Below are positions 10,329-21,930 of a stretch of 64,000 bases of DNA, piece by piece; the stretch's first letter is position 1, and the number at the start of each line of letters is the position of its first letter. A program made the position numbers and the translations under genes. This DNA comes from Clarkia xantiana subsp. parviflora (lineage: Eukaryota; Streptophyta; Magnoliopsida; Myrtales; Onagraceae): positions 16,492,001 through 16,556,000 of the forward strand of contig JAPTYO010000017.1 of NCBI GenBank assembly GCA_036873135.1, written 5' to 3'. The notes under the pieces were generated by a model, which worked only from the letters and a program-made list of their open reading frames with translations, was not told the DNA's origin and searched no databases.

Positions 10329-13300
10329 TTATGGCTGGTTTGATGACGATGTCGTGGAGTCGGTTGCAACAAATCGCCTTAGTGCACCTAGCGTGACGCA
10401 TTCTTCAATTTCCCACCTTAATGGTAGACACATGTTTGTGTTGTGCCCCCAAGTTTTGTGGTACTTGCACCATTCTCTGATGTTGTTGCCCAAGAAAGCT
10501 GTCTTCGGGACAAGTGGACTTGGGAGCTTGTTTTCCAGTAGGTTGACGTAAATGTCTTCAGCAACCGTGTTTAGCGGTGTGAAGATATTGTCGATATCAA
10601 TGCCTGCGTCTTCCTGCTTGTTCATTTTTGCTTGAACTCATTTGTCCCAACTGAGGGGTGTACCCCACCTCAGTTCTTGTTCGCATAAGACTGCTGTCTC
10701 AAGCTTATCCTTTAGATCTTCCATGGTTTTTGTTGTTCGTCCAAAGAGAAGGAAAGATTTGGTGTTCATGTTTGCATAGAACACACTTATCACTTCTTCT
10801 CTTGTTGCTTTCGCTGTTGAGGCGTTGGAGGCGAATCTGATGAAGTATTCCATGATTGGCTCGTCTTCTCCCTGCCTAACGAGCCATATCTGGTGCCATG
10901 GCGAGAACTGGATGTTTTCCTGTGGGATCCAAACTGTAACAGCTTGTTCCACCAGTTGCTTCTTTCTTTCATCAACAACTTTCTGCCTTTTGAAGGAATT
11001 TATCATGGCCACATGGAATTGGTGCTTTGCTCTCAAGGCATTGACGTAACAACGTCTTGCGGTTATCTGATCGCCTAGCACTTCCCCAATCCCATGTTCC
11101 GTAGAGAACTTCATCTTTTGGTGGACGGTGGAGGGCACGATCACATAGGGATTGATCGTTGTTCGTCCCAAGATTCCGTTGTAGGCTCCGAGAGATTCTA
11201 CAACTACGAAAGTGACGTTGATATGTAATGCTCTCCACCCCTGACCAAGGATGACATGAAGTGTGATTGTACCCAGGGGTTGTGTAGCTGCTCCGACGAA
11301 GCTGACTAATGAGAAGGTTCCTGGGGACAAGTCCTTGACAGATCTTCCTAGTTGCTCTAAGACTCTGACATGTAGAATGTCAGCAGAGCTTCCGCCATCG
11401 ACAAGAATTCTTTCCACATCGTACCCGTCAATGTCCATGGTTATGACTAAAGCGTCATCGTAGGGGTAAACGATATGCTTTAAGTCTTCCCTGGAGAATT
11501 GGATGACTGTGTCTTCTTGCTCAGGTTGCTTGCGCTTTCCGTACTTCGGCAGTGTTGCTGCTTGGGATGCATAAATGTCCCGAGCATTGGATACTTGTCC
11601 TCCGGCGGCAGGCCCTCCGTGTATGACGTTGATTATACCTCGCTTAGCTAGCGGAGGGTTGTCATTGACCTTCTCTTTTCCCTTGTTTCCTCTTTTTGAT
11701 GACTCTGGCTGAGCCTTTTTCGGGGGGTTGTTGCCTTGATCGACAAACTGTTTCAATTCGCATTTGAGGACGAAGTTGTTAATTCGGAAGCGCAGACTGA
11801 CACAGCTATCGGTCTCGTGGCCGAAGACCTCGTGGTTTTCACACCACTTGTCCTTGTCTCTTCCAAGTGGGCCTTTCCTGAAGTTGTTTGGTTCCTTCCA
11901 CATATTCGCGTCCTTCATTTCTCTCAAAATTACAGACAGCGGTGCATTCAAAGGAATGCAGTCGGCAAGATTTACTTCATTTGGCTTCTGAAAATCTCCT
12001 TGAAAATGTCTTTTCGGATGAGGTTGCCAGTGTCTTCCTTGTTGACCACTTGAGTGTGGTTTTGGTTGGTTCTGCTTTGGATTATTTTTTGCCTTTGCTG
12101 CAGCGATTTTTACCTAGTTCTGACTTCTGAACCTTTCGAGATCTAAGTATTCCTTGACTCTTGCGGCTAACTCCTCCATGGATTCCGCTGGGCGCTTTGC
12201 CATTTTTTCAGCTAGGGCATTGCCTCTTCGTCCGAGGTTTCGAATGAACGCTCGAACAATCTCTCCTTCTGTCAGGTTCCCCTGAATGTCAGAGATGTTC
12301 TGATTGAAACGGACGTAGTAGTCGGCAAGAGATTCTTCGTTTTGTTGTTGGACGTCGTCTAGAGCGTTTGCCCCTTTTAATAATGTGCGCTCGCCCATGT
12401 ACCGTTGAATGAATTTGGCCTTGAGGTCTGCCCATGAAGTGATACTTCCGCATGGCAGTGAGAGGAACCGGTGTGCTGCAGTCCCGGCAATAGTTTGTGA
12501 AAACGTCATTGCGAAATGGTGTGGGTTTTTCGTTCTGCCTAGCAGAGAGGCCTCGTGCTTTTGCACGTGTTCAAGTGGATCTCCTTTTCCACGGTAGAGG
12601 TCTCCTCCGATTCGATACAGTGCGTCTGGGACGCGACTGTTCACCAAGTGGTCAGCGAATGGATGTGACACCCTTTCTTCAAGAGCGTGCATACCCTTCA
12701 TTTTTGCTTCCTTCATCTTCTTCTGCATTATTTCTTCTAACATCTCGGCGGTAAACCCTTTTACCGGTTCAGCATAACCTGTTGAAGGATTTTGCCGACC
12801 ATTGTTGTGGTAGATGTCAGATTGATCCCTGCTTGTGGCCCGAAAAGGATCATCTCTCGTTGGTTGTTGTGGGTGGTAGAATGGGGGCTGTCTTTCGTTC
12901 CTCCATTGATGGGCTCCTTGGAAAGGAGTGTATGACCGTGCAGGTTCATATCTTGCGTGTTGGTTCCTGCCCTGGGAAGGATTGCCGTAGTAAGTAATGT
13001 CTTGCGACATCTCTCTTGCTGGCGCAGCATACTGTTGGTTGGACGGAGGTGGCTGAGCCGCATATCCTTGGTGTTTTAGAGACTCGCGGAATGCGAGTAA
13101 CTCTTCCAGCGCAGCCATCATTGCTGGAGTAACGGTGGGCATCGGGTTTGCCCCCATTCTTTGTTCGCCTTGTGGCATTTCTGCTTAGGATTCATCTTCG
13201 TGCGTTTCTGGTTCGAAACCAGGTGGATATGCGTGATCTTTGTCCCTTGGCTCTCTGTGCTGTGCGTTGGGGCATTGTCAGTCGGTATGGATGAAGCTAT

Positions 13301-13450
13301 GGAAGTAGCTCTTGGGATGTGGGAGGGTCCCGACTGGCTCCCAGCTGGAGCTTGGCCTCCTGTTCTTTTGTTTGCTGGGGATTTCCTGGGGCACCCGGGC
13401 CTTTTCCTTGGGTTTTTCACCTCTTCGGAAGGGTTGTGATCACTCGTCAT
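10329..13450 (-). pseudogene. gag - protease - second gag-like module (element R)
   Basis: A start at 13450 (MTSDHNP), 34 bases inside the primer-binding site, opens a polyprotein. In order it has a Gag domain (about 12760-12120, with a GDPLEHVQKH stretch), a zinc motif WCENHEVFGHETDSC (CX2HX4HX4C) and a protease with ILVDGGSSADIL. Next comes a second Gag-like stretch (about 10950-10660, EPIMEYFIRF...LKDKLETA) and a second zinc motif WCKYHKTWGHNTNMC. No RT or integrase follows. Damage is light: one frameshift near 13175 and in-frame stops at 12114 (TAG) and 10638 (TGA). Otherwise one frame runs for roughly 950 codons. The second Gag-like identity is inferred from resemblance to the first and from the zinc motif that follows it. 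Confidence 0.75.
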
Positions 13451-13483
13451 GATTTCTGCGGTACTGTAGCATGTTGTTCGAAT

Positions 13484-13500
13484 CACGTAGACGGCGCCAA
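13484..13500 (-). other. Primer-binding site of element R
   Basis: On the minus strand TTGGCGCCGTCTACGTG starts immediately after the LTR end. TGGCGCC pairs with a tRNA 3' end reading GGCGCCA, as in plant tRNA-Asp or tRNA-Lys. The rest departs from both, so I do not name the primer. Confidence 0.75.
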
Positions 13501-13985
13501 TGTTGCGTCCGGGATGAACAAGGTCTGTTCGCGTGGTTGTGCAGGCTTTTTGGGCTGTAACCCTTCCGTCGGGAGGAGGTTGGGCCACTAACGAGTGTTC
13601 GGATTTTATTCCCGTAAAGGTCTGTGACTCGGTTCGGCTGTGTCTCAAGAGGCGGTGGTCTGTGCACAAATGCAGGCGTCTGGGCGGCGATTCCTGCACG
13701 AAGGACCAATGCTAGCACGGAGAGGGGGGTGGTGCTAGCGGAGCCCTCTCCGAAGCTTAAGTCACTATAAGGGCAAAATGGTAATTTCTAGAGAGAGAAT
13801 ATTTCTAGAGAGAAGTCAGAGCTTAAAATACCAAAGTTGGGCAAATGAGAGGATGTGTCCAAATGGGTGGCCAAGGCCTCCTATTTATAGGCTTTCTTGG
13901 GACCGGACCCGGTTTTAAAGCGGTTTGATGACGGTTCAAGATCATGCGGTAGCCGTCATCCATATTGGTAATGTGCGAACTTGAC
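13501..13985 (-). repeat. Truncated 5' LTR of element R
   Basis: This matches 4198-4695 of the L LTR in inverted orientation but lacks the first ~318 bases of U3. The right edge abuts a gag fragment of element B with no LTR terminus, so the break is a deletion or rearrangement and not an insertion boundary. Confidence 0.9.
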
Positions 13986-15428
13986 GATCGTAAGTCAAAG
14001 GGTAAACCCGAAAGTAGTCGGAATCGAGGCCGCCCTGATCGAAGGGACGATAGGCGTTCTTCAAGGAAGGATAAGCGGGAGGATCTCGACATTCCTCTCA
14101 ACTGCTCCATGGCGGAGGTACTGACGGTCATGGAATGACAAGGTATCTCCAGGTACTCCCCAAAGAAGGATGGAGAATTCTTGGGATCTCGCACGGACCG
14201 CTACTGCCGATTTCACCGCGCAAATGGTCACGACACCAACCATTGTCGGGAACTGAAGAAGGAGATCGGAAAGCTGATCCAGAAGGGGAAGCTTAAGGAA
14301 TTCGTCGGGGATAAGCGGTGTCGATCCTGCTCCCGGTCCCGATCGCGGTCCCGTTCCCGTTCCCGATCCCGCGATCGGTCCCCAAAGAAGAAGAGAACCG
14401 ACCCAGAGTCATCCGGCGCTCGTAAGGAGAGACGGGGCACTATCAATGTGATTCATGGAGGGTTTGCTGCTGGAGGTGACACCTCATCCGCCCGAGAGGT
14501 TTATGCCTCTAGAATCCCTACGGCGGTGGTGCTAGGTAAGAGGTCCCGATCCTGGACCTTGAAAGAAGAGATGGTAATCTCCTTTTCATCGGAAGATCTC
14601 ATAGGCATGGAAACTCCGTACGACGACGCCTTGGTGGTAACCTTGGATGTAGACGGGTTCGAAATGAAGCGAATTCTAATCGACGGATGGAGCTCCTCCG
14701 ACATTCTATTCATGGACGCGTTGGAGGCTATGGGGAAAACGAAGAAAGATCTGAAGGAGGCAAACTTCCCGATGGTAGGGTTCTCTGGCTCTACCTCCTA
14801 TCCGCTAGGGGTAATCACCCTTCCAGTAGAGTTTGGTAGCGGGTGGAAATCAGAAAGGAGGAACGTGGAGTTTGTGGTAGTTGATTCCGCGGGGACTTAC
14901 AACGCGATTATCGGGAGAACCACCATCAACCCCCTGATGGCGGTTGCTTCGACAGTACACCAGAAGATGAAGTTCCCGACCGACCACGGGGTCGGAGAAG
15001 TCAAGGGTGACCAGGTAGCTTCCCGAAATTGTTATGTTAATGCCACCCGAAGGAGGAGGCGAGAAGCCATGACTGTCCTCCAGACAGATACAGATCCTAG
15101 AGAGGAGTTCGGGCGTCTCGCCCCCGTAGAAGATTTAAAAGAAGTCGAGATCGACGGACCCCAGAGGAAGGTGAAGATCGGGTCTGCCCTGACTGAGGAG
15201 ACGGCCCAAAAATTGGTTGAGCTGCTGAAAGAGTTCAAGGAACTGTTTGCCTGGTCCCCGAGCGACATGCCAGGAATCAGTCCCGACGTGATCGTACACG
15301 GGCTGAAGATAGACCCCGCAATCAAGCCTATTACGCAGAAAAGGCGTCCGATGGGCACAGATAAGAAGATCGCGATCCAGCAGGAGGTGGGCAGGTTGCT
15401 TGATGCTGGGTTCATTAAAGAGCTCTGA
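13986..15428 (+). pseudogene. gag C-terminus and protease of element B
   Basis: One frame runs through a basic linker, the zinc motif YCRFHRANGHDTNHC (14202-14246; CX2HX4HX4C), an Arg/Ser dipeptide run followed by SPKKKR (about 14330-14400), the conserved INVIHGG segment and the protease. The protease motif reads ILIDGWSS (14682-14690) where copies D and E have DGGSS, so the active-site glycine is replaced by tryptophan. Stops are TGA at 14136 and TGA at 15426, where copy D has CGA. Dead copy of a polyprotein that matures the particle. Confidence 0.85.
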
Positions 15429-16980
15429 TTCCAAACCTGGGTTGCTAATCCGGTGCTGGTGAAGAAGACTAACGGGAAATGGCGGATGTGTGTGGATTTC
15501 CGTGACCTGAACAAGGCTTGCCCAAAGGACTGTTAACCACTCCCGAGAATCGACCAGTTGGTGGATGCCACGTCGGGACATAAGCTGTTGAGTTTTATGG
15601 ATGCGTATTCAGGCTACAACCAGATCAAGATGGCCAAGGAAGACGCTCCCCACACAGCGTTCTACGCAGACAGTGACATCTATCACTACGATGTCATGCC
15701 TTTCGGGTTGATCAATGCTGGGGCGACCTACCAGCGGATGGTGAACAAGCTGTTCGGAGATATGCTGGGGGAGACCATGGAAGCTTACGTGGATGATATG
15801 CTGGTAAAATCCCGACAAGCGGAGGATCATGTGCACAACCTAACCCTGGCGTTTGAGCGGATGAGGCTTCATCAAGTTCGCTTAAACCCAGCGAAATGCG
15901 CCTTCGGAGTCCACTCAGGGAAATTTTTGGGCTTTATGGTGAGTCAGAGAGGAATTGAGGTGAATCCCGAGAAGCTGAGGGCGATCGAGGATATGCAGTC
16001 TCCGATAAACCATCGGGAGGTACAAGTGCTGAATGACCGACTAGCAGCAATGAATCGCTTCTTGTCCAAAGCCAGCGACCGATCAATGCCATTTTTTGAA
16101 GTCCTGAGGGCCAACAAGAAATTTGAATGGACCGCCAAGTGTGAAGAGGCGTTCCAAGCACTCAAGCAGCACCTTCGCACCCTCCCGCCGTTGGCGAAAC
16201 CGGTTCCAGGCGAGCCGCTCTATCTTTATTTGGCTGTTTCTGAATTTTCCATTAGCTCTGTGTTAGTGAAGGTTGTCGAGGGTAACCAAGTCCCCGTCTA
16301 TTATGTAAGCAAGGCGTTTGCCAAGTCTGAATTAAATTATCCTGCCGTTGAGAAGTACCTCTTTGCGTTGATTATTACTGCTCGGAAGCTAAGGCCTTAT
16401 TTCCACGCACACGAGATCACTGTGCTGACGAACCAGCCTTTGAAGCATTTTTTGAACCGACCGAATGCGTCGGGGAGATTAGTGAAATGGGCAGTAGAGC
16501 TTAGTGAGTTTCGCATACACTTCGCTCCAAGAACGGCCATTAAGGGCCAGGCATTGGCAGATTTCATAGCAGAATCTACAGCCCCCGATCTGGAAGAAGC
16601 GGGCCCTGTAGAGGGGGCAACCATGGAGGTCCCGATAGAAGAACAACCAGAGAGGGCAGAGCAATCAGAACAGCCAAACAAAGAAAATACCTGGGAAATG
16701 TACACGGATGGCTCCTCGAGTTCGGACGGATCAGGAGCGGGCTTTTTGTTGATACCACCGGGTGAAGGTGAACCGCTCCGATACGCCTTGGCTTTAATAT
16801 TCAAGGCCACAAACAATGAAGCGGAATATGAAGCTCTTATCACGGGCCTGAAAATTGCTAAAGGCACTGGAGTCGATCACTTGAGAGTGAAGTGTGACGC
16901 AGCTTTAATCGTAAACCAGGTTCAAGGGCGATACGAAGCGAGGAGTCCGATAATGAAGAAATACCTACGCGATGCAAGCC
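15429..16980 (+). pseudogene. Reverse transcriptase and two RNase H domains of element B
   Basis: The RT has MPFGLINAGATYQRM and the catalytic YVDDML (15786). After it comes an RNase H-like tether (about 16110-16580) that lacks the usual Asp/Glu residues. Then follows a second RNase H of RVT_3 type with MYTDGS, NNEAEYEAL, VKCDAALIVNQ and, past the frameshift, NVEADAL, a full DEDD set. This dual RNase H layout is a mark of the Tat lineage. A TAA at 15534 and a one-base loss near 16970 break the frame. Confidence 0.9.
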
Positions 16981-18417
16981 CTGAAGGAGAGCTTTAAAAG
17001 CTTCGATATCGAGGCAATCCCGAGGGAGGAAAACGTAGAGGCAGACGCCCTGAGCAAATTTGCCCTGGGGGCACCCTTGGAAGAAAGTCGGAAGGTGCAC
17101 TTCTTGGAGAAGGTGATATTATCGACCATCGACCCAACGCAGGTGTGTACCAATGAGGCAAAATCGGAGGAGGAGCCCACTTGGATGACCCCGATAGTCG
17201 CGTACCTGACTACGGGGGCAGTCCCCGATGATAAGGTAGCAGCAGACAGGATACGCCGGATCGCGGCTAATTACGTGATGCTAGACGATCAGCTGTACAA
17301 GAAGGGCTGGTTCTCGACTCCGTACTTGAAGTGTGTGGCAGAGCCCGACACAAATCGAATCCTGAGGGAGGTACATGAAGGGGTCGCGGCTTGTCATGAA
17401 GGGGCCCGATCCATTATGAGGAAAGTGCTGAACTTGGGCTATTATTGGCCCACGATGAGCAAGGAAGCAACGGCGTTGGTCCAATCCTGTGACGCGTGCC
17501 AGAGGTACGCCCCGAGTATCGTGGCTCCGGCCGCTAATCTGACATCCATCAAGAGCGCATGGCCCTTCGCTCAGTGGGGCATCGACTTGGTGGGACCTCT
17601 TCCACAAGCACAAGGTCAATGTAAGTACTTACTTGTAGCAATCGATTATTTTTCGAAATGGATAGAGGCAAAGGCGTTGGCCAGAACGACGGGGAATCAG
17701 ATCGTCAAGTTCCTCCAGACCCACATTGTATCCAGATACGGGATTCCTAAGGTGGTAATCAGCGACAATGGTCCACCGTTTAACGGCTCTCAGGTGAGGG
17801 AGTATCTGGAGGAGTTGAACATCGAGCATCGGACTGCTTCCGTACGCCATGCTCAGACTAATGGCCAGGTGGAATCAGCCAACAAAATCGTGATGGACGG
17901 CCTGAAGAAGAGGGTCTATGCCTTGAAGGGCAAGTGGCTGAGCGAACTGAAAAACGTACTTTGGGCTGTTAGAACGACACCCAAACGATCAACGGGGGAG
18001 ACTCCGTTTGGCCTCGTTTATGGCACGGAAGCTATCGCCCCCGTGGAGGTAGCTGTGGCGTCCCATCGGATGAGATATTACGAGCCTCTGACGAATGATG
18101 AAATGAGACGTCTGGATTTGGACTTACTCGAAGAGAAGAGGCGGGAAGCTGATGAAGTCCAAGCTCGAATGCGTTTGGCGACGGCCAGGTACTACAATCG
18201 GCGAGTGAAGTCCCGACAGTTCTTCGTCGGGGAGCTGGTTTGGCGTCGCAACGAGTTCACCCTTTTGGATCGAATCAACAAGATGTCACCAAAATGGGAA
18301 GGACCTTATAAGGTCGTGGGGATGCCAGCTCCAAATGCGTACAAGTTGGAAGACCTCGATGGCAGAACGTTAAAGCATTCTTTTAGTGGTGAACACTTGA
18401 AGAAACACCATGCTTGA
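16972..18417 (+). pseudogene. aRNH end and integrase of element B
   Basis: The frame is open but is disconnected from RT by the frameshift near 16970. It shows the HHCC zinc region (HEGVAACHEGAR ... CDACQRY) and the DDE triad: D in GIDLVGPLP (17584), D in SDNGPPF (17764) and E in GQVESANK (17872). A GPY-type segment (GPYKVVGMP) follows. There is no chromodomain before the stop at 18415, as expected for Tat elements. The integrase part looks undamaged but has no start of its own. Confidence 0.9.
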
Positions 18418-19035
18418 AGAAAGTCGCCTTAAGTGGTGCCCGATAAAGTCGCCTTAAGTGGTGCCCGATAAAGTCGCCTTAAGTGGTGCCCGATAAAGTC
18501 GCCTTAAGTGGTGCCCGATGTAAAATCGCCTTAAGTGGTGTATGCTGTTTATCGTTTAATTCGATGTAAGCCAATTTTGTGCCGTCAATAAATAAAGAGG
18601 TTGCTTCCAATCAGAGTTATCCTTAGATTTATGCTAAGTGTCAAAGTCGCCTTGAGTGGTGCACGAGAAAAGTCGCCTTGAGTGGTGCACGATCCTTAGA
18701 TTTATTCTAAGTATCAAAAAGTCGCCTTGAGTGGTGCACGATACTAAGTCGCCTTGAGTGGTGCATGATCCTTAGATTTATTCTAAGTATCAGGAAGTCG
18801 CCTTGAGTAGTGCACGGAACTAAGCCGCCTTAAGTGGTGCGCGGAATTAAGTCGCCTTGAGTGGTGCGCGATATTAAGTCGTCTTAAGTGATGCGTGATT
18901 TTTAGATTTACTCTAAGTAATAATTAAGTCATCTTAAGTGATGCACGGAACCAAGTCGCCTTAAGTGGTGCGCGGAATTAAGTCGCCTTGAGTGGTGCAC
19001 GATATTAAGTCGCCTTAAGTGGTGCAAGTCATTAA
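18418..19035. repeat. Tandem repeat block, unit AAGTCGCCTTAAGTGGTGC (element B)
   Basis: Units of about 25-27 bp begin directly after the integrase stop. They alternate between GCCTTAAGTGG and GCCTTGAGTGG forms, with a longer spacer motif TTAGATTTATTCTAAGTAT recurring every few units. E (36580-37066) and D (63843 to the edge) carry the same block. It separates two converging genes, pol and the antisense aORF. Confidence 0.9.
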
Positions 19036-19217
19036 ACCGTCGGGAATGACGTACGAAAATGTCTTAAGTTTCGAAGTATCGACTTAAGCAAGTATAATGA
19101 AGCCACTGGGAGAAGTGCAACGAAAGAATCGGAACTAAGAAAGTATGATATTGATAAGGGCTCAAGGGCCCGACGATGACAAAAAAGAAGAAATACAAGG
19201 ATTCTAAAGATAAACGT

Positions 19218-21930
19218 TTAAGCTTGGTCCTTGTCGACAGCATCGACAGCAGCTGTGTCCGCGGAGTCGGTAGCAGAAGGGTCCACAGGGTTGGCCTCGG
19301 GAGGATCGACTATCGGAGCATCTGCACTTGGAAGCTCAGAGGCGTCTTCGACAATTACGGGGGTACTCCCCCCATCACTCTCCTCGGAAAGAGCAAAATA
19401 CTTCTTCGCAAAGGGAGCGAGGGAAGGAGACTTGTCAAAGTTGATGGCGTCCCCATACTCCAGGTGAAGCTCCTCAACCGCGTTGAAAAGAGTGTTCTCC
19501 ACCTCCGCGCCGAAGAATTTCATAGCGCCGGCCTGGAAGTCCCAGAACCTCCGATAATCCTCCCGGCCCTTTGCCCCCGCCTCGACCAGCTGCGCAGGAA
19601 AGCCCGCGATCTGCTCCTCCAGAGCCTTCTTCTCGAGGACCAGTTTGTCCTCAGCAGCCTTCTTCTCCTGGACCAGCTTGTCCACAGCCGCCTGCCGCTC
19701 CTGCCGCTCTTGCCTCAAGAGCCCCTCGAAGTCCCCGACCTGCTTCTGGAGGTCCCGAACCTTCTGATCAAGGACAGCCTGCTCCTTGACAAGCTTTCCC
19801 CGCGAAGACTGGGAGGCCTTAAGATCCTCCTTGAGCTGGTCGAGGGCTGCTCGATCCCGCTCCCGGGACTCATCATAGGCGATGATGTACCCAAGAAGAC
19901 GGTTGAAGTCCCCAAGCTCCTACAATAAGAGGAAAAAGTGTTAACAGACAAACAACCCGATTTACCATTGAAAAGAGAGAAGCGAAGTCTTACCTCTATC
20001 CGGCGCATGGACATCTCTCTGACATCCCGATGCATGGCCGTCCGATTGAGGGAAATCGGATACCGCATGGTGGGCAGGATCGAGCCCGCCAGCAGATGCA
20101 GGGCCAGGTCCTGGTGCTGCTCCCCCTGTGTAAGCGGGACTCCTTGCAGCGTCTTGATGGGAGTCCAGGGGGCATTCGCTTGTGAAGGGTTGAAGGGCCT
20201 ATAGAAATTCCTATCGAGAGCGATAGGATGAGGAGGACGATAAGTGGAGGGGCATGCCTCCGTCTCGGCCCGAACGGGGGAAGGAGTGAAGTTATGGATG
20301 GGCGACGGCTGCCGCTGCTGCGGAGAAGATGAAGGAGGCGGCCCCTGAGGGGTTGGTTTCAAGGGGGATTGCCCCGTCCTCCGACGATGAAGAAGGGAGC
20401 CACCCTCGTCAGTCTCCTCGGAGGAGTCCAAGGTTTCCACCTGACGAAACTGTTCGCCAGTCGGAGCCTTCTCCCCAGCTGAGGGAGGTGCCCCTGCTGA
20501 AGATGGTGCATCCGCGGAGGCTGCAGCACCCGATGGAGCTCCCGAGCGACCTGCACCTGGAGGATGAGAGGCTTCAGAAATGTAGTCAGGAAGTTCATCA
20601 GGATTCTTACACCAAATGATACGTCGGGAGACGTATTGATCCTTCCCGCGATAGTGGTAATAGCCCGCCTTCAAGACACGAGGAGTTTCGCCTCGAAGGA
20701 TTCGTTTGACGTCAGCGATACGGGCCTCCTTGGTCGAAGAAATCAAATCCTTCGGGACCATCCTCTTGTATGATTTAATAGCAAGTCGGAGCTTTTTACG
20801 TTCTTCAGCATTCTGGACGTCGAAGAGCTGGTCCAGATCCACCCGCTTCCGCTTGGGCTGCTCCGCGGAAGGAGACCCTGACTGAGCAGCGGCCTTCTTT
20901 GCGGATTTCCTCTTCCGCGAGGGCGGACAGCATCAGTCTCCCCCTGCTTAAGGAATAGATCGGTCAGCACAGATACTTTCTTGGCTGTAAACAGTAAACG
21001 AAGAAGAGTTAGAAGTTTACCCAGGGAACCATATTAGAAGGGCCGTCGAAGAGCTGCCCCCCAGAGATAATATCGAGGAGTCGGATCCCGGCGTTCACCA
21101 GGTCCCGCTCCACGAGGGAATTGGCGTCGAGGGGAGTATAGGACTCCCCCCATCGATAAAGCTGGATGAGTTGAAGGGTTTCGAAATCTTCGTCGGTATA
21201 GGTGTGGAAGGCAGGCGGGGAATCTGCCGTCACCTCCCATCGGGGCCATGGGATCGAAGAGTGCCGGATGAAGAAGAAGCTCCACTTCCAGCCACTGTTG
21301 TCAGACCCCGTGTCAACCAGGAGTCCCCGACCCTTGACCACCTTCCAGGTGTCACTGGTCCAGTTGCATCGTCCAAGTTGTGCCTTACTCCACTTTGGAA
21401 TCCGGGGGTAGAAGGCACAGACCCTCGCCTCGTTGCACTTCATCCCGTAGAAGGTCCTGAAGAGCTGGAGGCTGTAAACCCACTTCTGTCGGAAGAAGAG
21501 AACCTGGAAGGCGTTCCATAGACGGATGGCATGGGGGGAGAAGGTAGTTGGATGCGTTTTGTAATGCTGGCACATCTCGACCAGATTACCACAGAAGGGG
21601 AATCTGATCCCCGCTGATATTTGTCCCGTAGAGACAAATACCTCCCCTTTTTGGGGACGAGTAACCTCAAGGCTACCCGAGGGGCGAGGCCAAGGATACG
21701 GGAAACGGGGTTCCCAGGTAGAAGTGATACAACCCTCTCGGAGGGCTGCATCATAGGCAGTACTGGAGATTTCATTCAGAGCATAATCAAAATTAAAAGG
21801 CTTTCTCCCCTCAAAGCTGGACCCGCTGTCTGAAAAGTAACAATTGCAAGAAAAACACAATGGGATTCTCGGAAAGCTATAAATAAGGAAAAGACGAACA
21901 AGCAATGAAGGAAAAATCCTTACCAGACAT
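19218..21930 (-). pseudogene. Antisense aORF of element B: putative-transposon/coiled-coil protein
   Basis: Exon 1 is only ATGTCTG (21930-21924). An intron GTAAG...TTTTCAG runs to 21830. Exon 2 (from 21829) encodes the PF04195-like core with GIRFPFCGNLVEMC and WSFFFIRH. The middle part is Pro/Ser-rich with basic clusters. A 74-bp intron at 19993-19920 follows MRRIE, and the last exon encodes a heptad-rich coiled coil and an acidic tail ending DKDQA. A one-base deletion near 20930 (relative to copy E) shifts the frame, and the splice near 21020 does not close in phase, so I call it broken. Function unknown; known only as an extra gene of Tat elements. Confidence 0.7.

Larger units (their letters stand above)
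4696..13985 (-). mobile_element. Element R: family III Tat-type retrotransposon lacking RT and integrase
   Basis: This is a minus-oriented element read from right to left: a truncated 5' LTR (13501-13985), primer-binding site, gag-PR-gag2 frame (13450-10329), a spacer with 66-bp repeats, an antisense aORF on the plus strand (6163-8486) and its leader. It stops at 4696, where element L has inserted, so its own 3' LTR should lie left of L outside the window. No RT, RNase H or integrase motif is found anywhere in it. Its first ~320 LTR bases are lost at the junction with element B. Confidence 0.85.

Noticed and set aside
14330..14400. Arg/Ser repeat as an SR splicing factor gene
   Set aside because: It lies in frame between the Gag zinc motif and the protease and is part of the Gag-PR polyprotein.
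16397..16867. Long minus-strand frame opposite RNase H (also at 44509-44979, complemented)
   Set aside because: It is a shadow of the conserved pol frame and repeats wherever pol occurs.
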